Shown here piece after piece: positions 23,671 through 35,521 of a stretch of 64,000 nt of DNA (positions are counted from its first letter, which is position 1; the number at the start of each line of letters is the position of its first letter). The translations under genes and the position numbers were made by a program. The stretch is from Membranipora membranacea (Eukaryota; Bryozoa; Gymnolaemata; Cheilostomatida; Membraniporidae), in contig OU612065.1 of assembly GCA_914767715.1 (NCBI GenBank), forward strand, positions 16,058,001-16,122,000. Direction: 5' to 3'. A model generated the notes under the pieces. The model was not told where the DNA came from. It was given only the letters and a program-made list of their open reading frames with translations, and ran no database searches.

Positions 23671-24736
23671 ATTACAGATATTGTAAGCTATTTATGACTG
23701 GCCGACTCCACTATATTTATAGTGATGCCATAAAAAGTTTTTTCTTCCATGTCTATGATATTTTACATTCCTGATTTTCATGAACGCTGCCATACCATTG
23801 GAAGAAGAAGAATTAAATCTCTCTATACATTAATTATGCTCTATTGCATACTTTTCTTCCTTATTACTCCGTCTAACACTGAGTTATACGTTTACCAGAA
23901 CAGGTCATGTCAGGTCAGTTAATAAGCTTGAGTTTTTGGTGTTGGAAAGGGTCCCTATACCCTCTCCTACAGTGTTGTCAGGTCATATTCTGGGCTGGGA
24001 AGTTATGCAAAATTAGATTTTCAGGATATTACATAGTCATCCTTTAATATACTGGCATCGCTTGTTAAATACATATTTGATGTTTCACAAATGATTCCAT
24101 CAGTGTGGCGAATAAGCTCCGGTCGGTCAACTTTATGTATCAAAATGTACCAGATTGATTTAACCAGCGTTTGAGTCAAAACAATGTGATTGTGCAAAAA
24201 TGAGATGTGTACAAGATCGAGGGATGAACATAAATTGACAAGGAATTATGTGCTGTTCAAGATGAATATTCCATGGGCGGGTTTCATTAAAGGCACCAAA
24301 GTTTTGTGGATTGATCTGATACCGATTCTTTGGCAATTCATATCAAGTTGTTCAGCGTTAACCATTGAAATTCGAATTATTACTGTTATAACACTATTCT
24401 ATCAAGGAGATGAAATAATGGGATTATCTCCTTTCTAACAATGAGGGCATAAGTCATGATTACTCTCACCCAAGTTTGGAGTGTCTAGCCTTAGCAGGCT
24501 GTCTATGGTCAAGAGAAGACTTGGAAATTGTTGCAATAATATAAGATTTATTGATAATGTTTATATGATAGGATAAGACGTTCAATCTGGAGTGATAGCT
24601 GTATGCGCAGCACACATTCAAAATATTCAGCATGAAATAGTCGTTATGTAGGGAACTGCTATGGTAAAATAAACAATGTTGACTAGATTTTTTGCACTGG
24701 TAATGACATACAAATTCATATCACATTTTTTTCATT

Positions 24737-27038
24737 TTACTGGCCGGATCTTGCGAGTTCAACAACAGCATCAGCTATAAGTTTACCAGCCGCACCTGTG
24801 TCAAATATGTTGAGTGGCTCTGACAGCACAAAGCTGTAAGTTTTACCAAACAGATGAACTGTCACCTTGGTATCAGTGATTCCCTCGAATGTAAACTTGG
24901 CTTGCTCATATTCAACCTACAAATACATCAAATAATATATGTAACATGACTCGAATCAGCTTAGAGATATATTGCAAATTTACTGGCTTTGTCTCGGTCG
25001 GGATAATGGAGTTTGAAATGGTCCATATTTATTGCATCATACATCTCAAAAGATTGTGTTTTTTAAGCCAATGTTAAGGCATGCACACAATATAGAGCTT
25101 GAACCTTGCTTGGGCCACAGTAGTGGCATTGCATTTCCATCCATCCTGCACGGAATACCAATACAAGGAACTCGGGCAAAATCTAAGCTCTGAGTGGTAC
25201 AATCAATCAGCCAAGAATAGTGACTGATACTCACAGATTGAACTAAGAAGTAGAGATCGGTGGCTTCAGAGATCCATTGTCTGTTATCAGCAGCAGTTTG
25301 AATATCCTCAACTGATGTAGTCCAACCATCACACTGAGATTCAGGATCAAACTGACATTGACTACAGCGTGATGAGTCTGTGTAGTACAGACAAGCTGTT
25401 CCTGCATTGTTCTGTACATCATCACAGCTAGGAGCGGATGTAGGGATAGTTACAGTGGTGGTCTCAGCCTGTCTCTTTACAACTATTAAATAAACAATCA
25501 AGCAATGATTAATGAAGCCTACATCATAATACTCACGAAAACCAAGTAACTTTTCATTTTACCATTCCAATTCAAAGACAGAGGTGATTTGATAGGTTAT
25601 CTATAAATTGCAGTTCAATCAATCAATCAATTATTCTTATTAATACATTTGAATGATTTAACAGTCAAATTTTATAATTGATATAAACTCACTAGCTCTC
25701 AGTGCAGATCTCTTCCTTCTCTTGCCTAATCCAGGAATGGAGATTTTGAAAACTGAAAAATAGTAAAATAACAGTGATATGATTTTATACCAAAACAGTC
25801 CTTATCCTTATTACCCATAACATTTTGATACTAGAATGTATTTTTGCTGAAATGCATAGTGAAAAGTAATAAACTTACGCCAGTTTGCTGGGTTGAGGGT
25901 ATTTAACACGTCTTCACCAAAATTCAACGCATTCTGTCCGAAGTCAGTCAATGGATCTGAAACAGAAAAGGTGGAGGTCGTTATAGAAATGGAATAACTC
26001 GCGATTTAGTTGTTCTTCTCACAGACAAACAAAAATATCAATGATAATCTTTGCTAGTATCAACCTTCCAACATTGATTTTTAATCTTCACATTTATGTT
26101 TTCAGTTCACTAAGTTTTCACATCGTCTATGCATCAAAAATACTTCTTCAACATTACACCTACCGATGACATGGTTGTCAATAAGATTGCCAAGATCTTC
26201 AAATCCTTTTCCGACATCCAGAGCAAGGCTGCCTACTTCATCTACAGCGCTATTCAGACCCTTTGGAATTCCTGGTGAACACAAGCATTGAAAGGTTTTA
26301 TTCCTACTCAACCAAATGTGACAATAATACATTCTAGCAACGGTTGGAAATTTTATTTGTATCCCTTTTATTTTTAAGCTGCATTTAAAATCATAGGACA
26401 TGGACATCAATATCAGATATGCTTCCAAGCTATGAAATGAATTGTTTTTAAATTTCTTACCGTTTCCAAACTTGACCAGTTCACTTATTCCGCCCTCTGC
26501 GATATCAACAATGCCATCTCCAATAGTGACTGCAGTCTTAGGTATGGTGGACTCAAAGAAGTTTGGTACTTCACTGGTGAAGAAATCAGGCAGGTCTTCT
26601 CCAAAGAACTGGATTGTGTCAGTTAAGAAATTACTGCACTGGTCTTCCCCTCTAAAAGGTATATTGTTTAAGTTAGCGCCTCATATGGTAGCCTCCAGAG
26701 TCTATATTCATTTTTATGCATATTATTATTTTATTATTATATGTAAAGGAACCAGCAAAGCAGCACAACATGAGAATAGTTTACCTTTGGCGACATTTGT
26801 CAGCTACACAAGTCTTGCATGCTTCTGCTGTCTGGTTGATTATAGCTTGACAGGAAGTATTAACAGACTGAAAGGCTACATAGGCAGCTGTTAATTGAGC
26901 ATTATCTTCTCCATATGCTGTCGTTATTGCTTCAGCACCACCTGATCTTAGTGCTTCAAGTGTAGAGTTCGGTAGCAGAAGCGCATTAGCTGCTCCACAC
27001 AAAACTAGAAGGCAAGCGAAAAACTCAACTTTAACCAT
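24737..27038 (-). CDS. Clusterin-like secreted protein, copy 1 (7 exons, 372 aa)
   Basis: Minus-strand exons 27038-26785, 26651-26461, 26271-26164, 25956-25879, 25752-25693, 25482-25235 and 24916-24737 (254, 191, 108, 78, 60, 248 and 180 nt) join in phase. A signal peptide ends about residue 19. The beta-type cysteines C63, C74, C77, C82 and C90 have the spacing x10, x2, x4, x7 of human clusterin. An acidic amphipathic segment (about 91-210) is followed by a basic furin-type site KRRKR|S at 221-226. The alpha-type cysteines C250, C261, C270, C273 and C281 follow, then a strand-rich end (KVTVHLFGKTYSFVL) and a terminal helix. N-glycosylation motifs are NST, NTS and NQT. Clusterin is an extracellular holdase chaperone whose two chains are joined by five disulphides. 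This copy mirrors copy 5; AATAAA is at 24547-24552 (minus strand). Confidence 0.8.
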
Positions 27039-27109
27039 CTTCTATCTGTTTGAGTTATGATATGATCGGACGACAGATCATTGAATGATTTGAGTCTCAC
27101 TAAAACCTG

Positions 27110-27117
27110 CTTATATA
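27110..27117 (-). promoter_or_regulatory. TATA box of clusterin-like copy 1
   Basis: TATATAAG on the minus strand lies about 72-79 bases upstream of the ATG. Copies 2, 4 and 5 keep the same site and distance. Confidence 0.65.
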
Positions 27118-27141
27118 CTGGTCTGTGATATTGTTTTCCTT

Positions 27142-27162
27142 TGCTTTGTGATGTCATAGATA
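27142..27162 (-). promoter_or_regulatory. Conserved CRE-like site upstream of clusterin-like copy 1
   Basis: TTTGTGATGTCATA(G) is kept upstream of copies 1, 2, 4 and 5. Its TGATGTCA core is one base from the ATF/CREB consensus TGACGTCA, and it lies about 30-45 bases beyond the TATA box. Function is inferred only from conservation among recent paralogs. Confidence 0.4.
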
Positions 27163-28499
27163 CGACAATAGTATTCCGACACACACAGATTAATGTGTTG
27201 TAATTATTGCAAACCTGGTTGCTCATCATAAAAATACATGAAATCATGTCCTATATATTCTGCTATTGCGACATGGCAATTAAACATGATGCGGCTGTTA
27301 TGTTTACGATTTTCTTTTAGCTTATTCAGCCATTTTCCGAGAAATGCATCAAATTCACAGCTCTTGTAACTGAAAATTCACAAACGCATTTTGGACCAAT
27401 TTCAAAACAACCTGTATTTTGTAATGTATGGTTGTGATGTCATTCTCTGATTCTCCTACTCTCTATGTTACTGCTCAAAGCAAGAATATCAAGTTTTGAT
27501 ACACTACTATTTTTGCACTGTCACTACCTGGGTATAGCAAGATCATTTGTTTCACAGCCGAGGACTGTGTGAATCGAACTGATTGAATGCATTTATTCTA
27601 TGATTCTCATTTCGCTTGAAAAGAAGAAAAATTATTTGTATTCAACCTATCAATGATGCTAACTTGAGTTTACTCACCACAATGTTTCTCAGGTTTTTTA
27701 ATTCAGAATTTAAATAATTAAAGCCTAACACCAATTTATGCCCATGAAACCCTAGTTTGAGAACAGGAATTCCAACAGTTATTACTCCACAGAATCAGAT
27801 GTTTTCGAAATTTTAACAGGCAACAGCTATGATTAAGAGAAAGTACAAACACTATCTTCGCTGTAATTGAAATGATGGATCAGCTCTATGAAGATCTAAT
27901 TGATTTGATACGACTGACTTATGGTTTTTAATCCACAAACATGCCCTAAAGATCATCCGTCCTACCAACTGCTATGAGGAGAGGAGAGTTTGTCAGAGTT
28001 TGCTGTACCAAACATTTCTCTGCTACTTCAGGACAGGAGCTCTGTGCATTATCAGAAGATTCTTAAGGATGAGAAACATCCTCTGAATAGTATAATCAAA
28101 CGTAACAACTCCATATGAACACCACGCAACAATTGCCAGAGCTGTGTACCTAAGTGCTGCACACTAAGTACGGCAATAACTTTTTTGTAAAACATGCTAT
28201 AGATTTTGTGTCACACTACATATTTTGATTTTTTTCTTTATTCATTTAAAACTACTCCATTATAAACCCCATGGATTCTGCGAGGGTTTCAATAAATTCA
28301 TTTCTTATCAATGCAATGGCTGTTAGAACTCTGCTAGCCTGCTATTAAAAGAACGTGCACAGCCAGGGGGACAAATAAAAGCTAAGATTGCCTGACCCAT
28401 TTACAGTTTTTACTCGTTTCATCCAAACCAACTTTATGATAATATTTTATATATTTTTTGTGGGACAGCTTCTCGTTGAATTGCTTTGTTACACAGTAT

Positions 28500-28720
28500 C
28501 AGGGCGGTAGTTAAGAAAAGATTGTAGGGGAGGCAAAAGTTAAGGCAGATCCGAAGCATCATGAGGAGAGGTACCGTAAGCTCATCCCCAATATAATTAG
28601 CAAATGGAAATCTCAGAGGAGTTGATTTGACGTAGATTATTCAATTATAGTGTTTTAGGTCACTGTATTTAGCTTGTTAGGAGAGGCAGTGCCTCTCTGC
28701 CTCCCCTAGAACTACGGCCT
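28500..28720. mobile_element. MITE-like insertion, about 220 bp
   Basis: The mirrored region near 51150 lacks this segment (CAGTATTATCTTGA there is continuous). Its ends are inverted: GGGCGGTAGTT...TAGGGGAGGCA at the left and TGCCTCCCCTA...AACTACGGCC at the right. A duplicated TAT is possible at the borders. It has no coding capacity. Confidence 0.55.
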
Positions 28721-30080
28721 TATTATCTTGATGATAAATTTTGGGGTATCTTTTAGGCTAGTTCATGTTGAATCTTTCGCTGCATTGCCTTGTTTATTTT
28801 TTGTGAAAATAAAACAGTCGCAAAGCAGCAATTTTAACATCACATATTGACACATTAAAAGTAAATTCAATTATACATATTGATGATTGTGAGATTATTT
28901 CAGTTTTACTTTCGAGTCTCCGACCATGTCCATTTTTCTCTGTGTAAATTGAAAAAAATGGTATTCCTGTTGAATATAATATTAAAATGCTTTAAATCCG
29001 ATTGTTTTTCGCCATATTTAGTCTATTCTCCTGGCCTTACATTTGAATACGACTGACACTAAAGATGATGTCAAGAGTTTTAAACAAGTTTTTCTCTCTC
29101 ACTCAGATTCCTATAGTCGCTGCCAAGTTAATACAGACTATGTACCTGGTATACTTGATACTGTTTAGTACCAGTATATCTGTGAGCTTCAATGTACTAC
29201 ACATATCAATCGCTGCCAGACTGATTATACACAAAAATATGTAATACACTTAAATGAATCATTGAATGAGCTTCAAAAATAAGAGTCTTTAAATTGACAT
29301 CATGGATTAATAGCTTGTTTTGATAAAAAATCCACATTATGACTGGTTATGAGCATCGTCTCAATATTAACTCCAAAACCTAAAAGCTTGTAACATTGCA
29401 TCGCTGTATTATTGCATTGCATTACAAACAAAAGCCTGTAATATTATACCATGGCTCCTTTGGGTAAATGACCCACACCATGACTGGTAATGAGCCAAAT
29501 TTAAACTCCCAAAGCCTGTAGCATCGCATCATTTTACCAATGTAACTATTTAATTCAATATGTGTGCGTCATAGCAGGTGATTTATCAATCTTGAGGAAC
29601 TTCTTGACAAGGTAACTGTTGCAAAAGTTTTATCGTTTATAATCTCTAATAAAATTATCTACAGGGGAAGCTAGATACTATATTGTAACCATAATGCTAC
29701 GATTTGAGGCAATTTATCAATTGTGGTCTTATTGGTAACTGCAGGTTATTTTAATATTTTTGTATTATGAGCATCGTTGCCTCAGGAGATTGGTGATGTC
29801 GTTTAGCTGTATGCCTCAAAGCCAGTCATAGCAGGCAAATTATAAATATGGCAGAACTGCCCTGACAAGGTTACTATTGCAATCTTTACTCACTAATCTC
29901 ATCTAATTTGGTTCTCTTTTGCAATGCTGCTTGATGTCATGATGATAATAATGAGGTGTCCGTGGTAAACTTAGATTATCTTTTGGGATGTGTGTCCATG
30001 AGAGGATGTCAGGCTTTACCAAATTGATAATTTGATCTTCACAGTCAAGATCAGAGATAAAAATGTGTGTGAAGTTTCAC

Positions 30081-31305
30081 CAAAGCAACAGTGGCCTATC
30101 ATCTTCTCACTTTCTTGAGGTATGATATGGGTAATAATGAAATACTAGGTCATATTACCATTTTTTTCATTTTTGGTATAGGCCAAGGAATCAATTTGCC
30201 CATCTGTATGTTCCTGATAACTGGTCCTGATCACTCAGATATTTTATAACCTGCTGCCAGCTAATAATTACTACTGCACTGCAGTATATGAGAACTTCAT
30301 GACAACTTCGTGGTCACATAGGCTGATAATATCAAAGTATACGACAGACATAAGTTGATTGCAGGAAATTTAAATAGATGAAAATCTTTCTTTCAGTTTG
30401 AGTTTGTAATGGTTATATGATTTGGTTTGTATTAATATACTTTGATGAGTTCAAATTGAATTTTTACCTCGCAATACTTGTAATTTGAAGGTTTAATATG
30501 AAACTTTAAGCGATGAAGCAGTATGTCGATTATCGTATTTTTCCAAACACGTTTTCCTGGATAACTTGTCAAATTCATTGATTCAATCAAGACATAAGAA
30601 GTTGCAAGAATATTTATATACAAAATTATGATCATTCATATTTATATTATGAGTAATAGCTCTTATTTAGCTCGTATGTACTTTTTATATAGGGAGCAGC
30701 TGTTGTGCAATGGATAGGGCGTGGGTCTTTCAATTGAGAATTTCAGACAGATCATGGTGGTGTCAGGAAGGGTATCCGACTTCAAATGCTTCAATGATAT
30801 GGGCAGTTTTTACTTCCATGGTAGTTGATATCAAGTAAATTTGTGGTGTATACAGTGTTATGCCTATGGTATGAACCTAATTTATAACAGTCAGCTTGGG
30901 TTAATCGCAGAAGGAAGTTTGCAGGACATTTAAAATATTTGAGTTGTCTCCATTTTGACAATGAGAGCATAACTCATGGTCATATCTACTGACGCCGACC
31001 TTCCTTCTGACAAAAATCTGGGCGTAACTTGAGTTTAATCGAAGATCCCTTAAGAGACTTCAATGATATATTATGAGTTTTATTTGTGTAGATAAAATGA
31101 TGTACATTAAAAAGTCCTAGCTGCATGCACAACTCACACTCTAAATTTATAATTGAAGAATATATATGCAGGGACACACTATATGGTAAAATAAACAATA
31201 CTGACTAGATTTTCTTTTAGTATATTTATAATCATGGCATGGGTGCAGGTACATTTTTACTGGCATAAGTTTGATGGACACAAATTCATAGTTCTATTTT
31301 CGATT
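30081..31305. other. Gene-free stretch 3' of clusterin-like copy 2
   Basis: No gene is seen. It holds the 3' flank of copy 2 (about 30790-31305, shared with copy 3) and a possible tRNA-derived SINE. Confidence 0.6.
30688..30790 (+). mobile_element. Possible tRNA-derived SINE head
   Basis: GTGCAATGGATAGGGCG resembles the D-arm/box A of a tRNA, and GTCAGGAAGGGTATCCGAC resembles a common SINE body. Box B is not convincing. Confidence 0.35.
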
Positions 31306-33708
31306 CTATTGGCCAGCTCTAGCGAGTTTAACAACGGTATCAGCTATAAGTTTACCAGCTGCACCTGTGTCAAATATGTTGAGAGGCTCCGACAGCACAA
31401 AGCTGTAAGTTTTACCAAACAGATGAACTGTCACCTTGGTATCAGTGATTCCCTCGAATGTAAACTTGGCTTGCTCATATTCAACCTACAAATACATCAA
31501 ATAATATAAATAACAAGACTCAACTCAGATTAGAGATCTATTGCAAATTTACTGGTCTTTTCTCGGTTGGCATAATGTAGTTTGAAATGGCCAATAACTT
31601 TATTACATTACATCATACATCTCCAAAGTTTGTGTCTTTTAGCCAATATATTTGTTGATATTTGACAATCCGAAATAGTCAAAGCATGCACACAATATAG
31701 AGCTTGAACCTCGCCTGGGTAACAGTAGTGGCATTGCATTTCCAACCATCCTGGACGGAACACCAATACAAGGGACTCTGGCAAAATCTAAGCTCTCAGT
31801 GGTACAATCAGTCAGCCAAGAATGGTGACTGATACTCACCGATTGAACTAAGAAGTAGAGATCGGTGGCGTCAGAGATCCATTGTCTGTTATCAGCAGCA
31901 GTTTGAATATCCTCTACTGATGTAGTCCAACCATCACACTGATAGTCAGGATCAAACTGACATTGACTACAGCGTGATGAGTCTGTGTAGTACAGACAAG
32001 CTGTTCCTGCATTGTTCTGTACATCATCACAGCTAGGAGCGGATGTAGGGATAGTTACAGTGGTGGTCTCAGCCTGTCTCTTCACAACTATAAAATAATC
32101 AGTCAAACAATGATTGATGAAGCTTACATTGCAATGCCCATGAAAACCCAGTAACTTTTCATTTTACCATTCAATTTCAAAGACATGATTTGATAGGTTA
32201 TCTATAAATTGCAGTTCAATCAATCAATTATTCTTATAAATACATTTGAATGATTTAACAGTCAAATTTTATAATTGATATAAACTCACTAGCTCTCAGT
32301 ACAGATCTCTTCCTTCTCTTGCTTAATCCAGGAATGGAGATTTTGAAAACTGAAAAATAACAAAATAGCAGTTCTATGATTTTATAACAAAACAGTCCTT
32401 ATTATTTATTACCCATAACATTGTCATACTAGAATTTATTTTTGCTGAAATGCAGAGTGAAAAGTAATAAACATACGCCAGCTGGCTGGGTTGAGGGTAT
32501 TTAAAAAGTCTTCACCAAAATTCAACGCATCCTGTCCGATGTCAGTCAATGGATCTGAAACAGAAAAGGTGGAGGCCGTTATAGAAAAATAAATACTCAT
32601 CATTTAGTTGTTTTATTCACAGACAAATTAACAAAAATATCAATGATAAACTTTGCTAGTATCAACCTTCCCACATTGATTTTTAATCTTCAAATTTATG
32701 TTTTCAGTTCCATAAGTTTTCACCTCTTCTATACACAAAAAAAACTTCTCCAAAATTCCACTTACCGATGACATGGTTGTCGATAAGATTGCCAAGATCT
32801 TCAAATCCTTTTCCGATATCAAGAGCAAGGCTGCCTACTTCATCTACAGCGCTACTCAGACCCTTTGGAATTCCTGGTGAACACAAGCATTGAAAGGTTT
32901 TATTCCTACTCAACAAAATTTGACAACTATACGTAGTAGCAATGGTTTTAAGGTTGGACTTATTTATTTATATCCCCTTTATTTTGAAGCAGCGTTTAAA
33001 ATCATAGGACACGCACATCATGGTCAGTTTATGCTTCCAAACTATGAAATGAATTATTTTCAAATTTTTACCGTTTCCAAACTTGACCAGTTCACTTATT
33101 CCGTCCTCTGCGATATCAACAATGCCATCTCCAATAGTGATAGCAGTCTTAGGTATGGTAGACTCAAAGAAGCTTGGTACTTCACTGGTGAAGAAATCAG
33201 GCAGGTCTTCTCCAAAGAACTGGATTGTGTCAGTCAAGAAATTACTGCACTGGTCTTCTCCTCTAAAAAGTAAATTGTGGTAGTAGTTAGCGTACATATG
33301 GTATAGCTTCAGTTTAGACAAACAGTCTATATTCATTTTATGCATATTATTTTTTTATAATTATTATTATACGTAAAAGAACCAATCAAGCAGCACAGCA
33401 TTGAGAACAGAACTTTTTTCGATCTTAGAATGTAATCAGTATTAGCACACTTACCTTTGGCGACATTTGTCAGCTACACAAGTTTTGCATGCTTCTGCTG
33501 TCTGGTTGATTATAGCTTGACAGGAAGTATTAATAGACTGAAAGGCTACATAGGCAGCTGTTAATTGAGCATTATCTTCTCCATATGCTGTCGTTATTGC
33601 TTCAGCACCACCTGATCTCAGTGCTTCAAGTGTAGAGTTTGGTAGTAGAAGTGCATTAGCTGCTCCACACAAAACTAGAAGACAGGCGAAAAACTCAACT
33701 TTAACCAT
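31306..33708 (-). CDS. Clusterin-like secreted protein, copy 2 (7 exons, 372 aa)
   Basis: Minus-strand exons 33708-33455, 33262-33072, 32873-32766, 32554-32477, 32349-32290, 32087-31840 and 31485-31306 have the same lengths and phases as copy 1 and carry no stop. Signal peptide, both five-cysteine motifs and the RRKR|S processing site are kept. Small changes include FESTIPK preceded by PS, SVLRAS after the furin site, and DPDYQC in the second cysteine motif. It lies head-to-head with the beheaded copy 3 across a 5-kb spacer. The TATA box (TATATAAC) is at about 33781-33788 on the minus strand. Confidence 0.8.
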
Positions 33709-34191
33709 CTTCTATCTGTTTGAGTTATGATATGATCGGAAGACAGATCACTGAATGATTTGTGTCTTACTAAAACTTAGTTATATACTGGTCTGTGTTG
33801 TTGTTTTCCGTGTTTTGTGATGTCATAGGTACGACAATAGTATTACCACACTAAAGGATTAATGTGTTGTAATTGTAAACCTGGTTGCTCATCATAAGAA
33901 TACATGCAATCATGTCCCGTATATTCTGTTATTGCGACACGCATCAGTATTAATCATGTTGTGTTTGTTTGTGTTTATGGTATACTTTCGTAGCTTTATC
34001 AGTTTCGATTGAAAGAAGCCTACTATATGAATCTACCATCATCTACTACTATGTGACAGATAGAGAACAATGAGATTTACACTAACAGCTAGATCTGCCC
34101 AAAAACTCTCTGATGCTCTCCAACCCAACATTAAGGACACCATCAACAGTTGTGTCACCATTAAAGCACTAGTTTTAGTTCTAAACTGTGC

Positions 34192-34209
34192 GGGGGGGAT
34201 GGGGGGGGG
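34192..34209. repeat. Poly-G tract (G7-AT-G9)
   Basis: Adjoins the palindrome at 34211. The sister copy at 48138-48155 has 18 uninterrupted G. Confidence 0.85.
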
Positions 34210-34210
34210 G

Positions 34211-34296
34211 TTAGCTGGTAGTAGCATTACATTATCAACCACTTTCCCAACCACAGTTTGGGGAAGTAGTTGATAATGAAATGCTACTACCAGCTA
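34211..34296. mobile_element. 86-bp palindromic MITE
   Basis: Arms of about 40 bp beginning TAGCTGGTAGTAGCATT pair with three or four mismatches around a loop of about 5 bases. The end dinucleotides are TA, as for Tc1/mariner-type insertions. It is repeated at 48157-48241. Confidence 0.6.
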
Positions 34297-35179
34297 TCCC
34301 ATCACATTTTCAGCACACAAACTACCGATGGGCTTAGAATGGTGGCCAACTAGTGTGAGTTCACACTAACTCTTCATTATCAGCCATCCAGGCCCAATGG
34401 CTCTGTAAAATAACGTGTAATCATTCTTACTAACTCCTTCAGAGCAGTAGCCGGTCGGAGTAAAAATAAATTGTCTTTTTTTCTCCTAGCTGTTATTCAT
34501 ATATTTAATTTTTTTCATTGCCATCCATTTTATTGAGCTCAATAACTATTTTACTCAAATTTCATCACATCACAGCAGCCATTTCAAAATTTAATTTCAG
34601 ATGCAATATTGTGTCAATTAAAGGTTTTCATTCATTCATTAGGATGGCTCAATCTAAGGTACAATCCTTATCCATCCGCCCTCCCAAATTGCCTTCAACT
34701 TTCGCCATCATAATCATAATCCATGTCATGTAAGGCGCTTCCAGTTAATTAAACGGTAGCTCTAACAAAAAGAGTGCCACAGATTGACTTCAGTTGGTCA
34801 CAGTAAGAATATCAATGTTCGATCAGGGAGAATGGAATGACACTGATATTTTTGCACTCTTTTTATGGTATTGAATTTGAGCTACATATCAAATATAAAT
34901 ATATTAGCTGTTGCACATTTTGAAATTCTGGCTCTGTTTTTACCTTCAAATCTTCATTTGAAGGCACGGCAGGGAGAATGAGAGGTCAGAGGTCACAGAT
35001 ATTGTACTTAATTTACAGTTATGATTTTTGATATTCCAACCTTTATTTTGATTCAATAAACAGGGATGCTTTTCCAAATCTAGTAATCAGTAAAATAGTT
35101 TAAATTCCAAGAATTAACTACAACTGTTCTCTTCTCTGCCTGCTAGGAGTAGAGGCATCATTGCTTTTTTCTTGTCATT

Positions 35180-35521
35180 TACCCTACTGACCTTATGTTT
35201 TCAAGTGGTTTAATAATTCGCGGTTAGCGATGACAGAAACTTGAATATTAAGTATGTAAGTGTATATTCTTTTATGACACCACAAAAATGATTGGCTCAC
35301 TGGGATGACATTAGCTTGGCATGCAGAAAGTCCCAGGTTTGACGCCCGGTTGGGGAAGGGATTTTTGTAGTTGAGTTAAGAGCTTGAAATCTTCTCATCT
35401 TGGACGAACTTACCAGATATTCGCGGGCCTGAAATCTGGGAATAATTAAGACTAGTGAAAAGGGTTGGAGTTGTGCCCTCCGCGAATTAGGAGCCCGCGA
35501 ATTATTAAGCTCAGTAGGGTA
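35180..35521. mobile_element. 342-bp MITE with TACCCTACTGA ends and TTAATAATTCGCGG inner arms
   Basis: The left end reads TACCCTACTGA and the right end TCAGTAGGGTA. Further in, TTAATAATTCGCGG recurs inverted. The flanks TGTCATT and TGTCAAT look like an imperfect target duplication. The sister copy is at 49078-49419. A conserved 76-codon minus-strand frame inside both is probably incidental. Confidence 0.55.
35285..35360 (+). repeat. tRNA-like sequence (Pol III box A and B), probable SINE relic
   Basis: TGGCTCACTGG (35293-35303) resembles box A and GGTTTGACGCC (35336-35346) box B, at tRNA-like spacing. Acceptor stems do not pair, so it is not a functional tRNA gene. The sister copy is at about 49185-49258. 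Confidence 0.5.

Larger units (their letters stand above)
16453..30080 (+). repeat. Left arm of large inverted duplication
   Basis: The segment recurs in reverse complement at about 49840-62665. Homology starts sharply at 16453, inside exon 1 of the ankyrin-caspase gene, and fades near 30080. It includes the ankyrin-caspase gene, exons 4-10 of the C16orf89-like gene, clusterin-like copy 1 and its upstream region. Exon lengths and splice sites are shared; differences are scattered substitutions and indels. Confidence 0.9.

Noticed and set aside
32640-33345. Many plus- and minus-strand open frames over the clusterin-like exons
   Set aside because: They are antisense or read-through shadows of the seven-exon genes; exon phases and lengths support only the listed models.
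34211-34296. Hairpin as a microRNA precursor
   Set aside because: The arms are almost fully complementary, the loop is only a few bases and the ends look like TA-flanked terminal repeats, so a palindromic MITE fits better. Small-RNA data could change this.
35285-35360. Functional tRNA gene
   Set aside because: Box A and B are near-matches but no acceptor stem or anticodon arm can be drawn.
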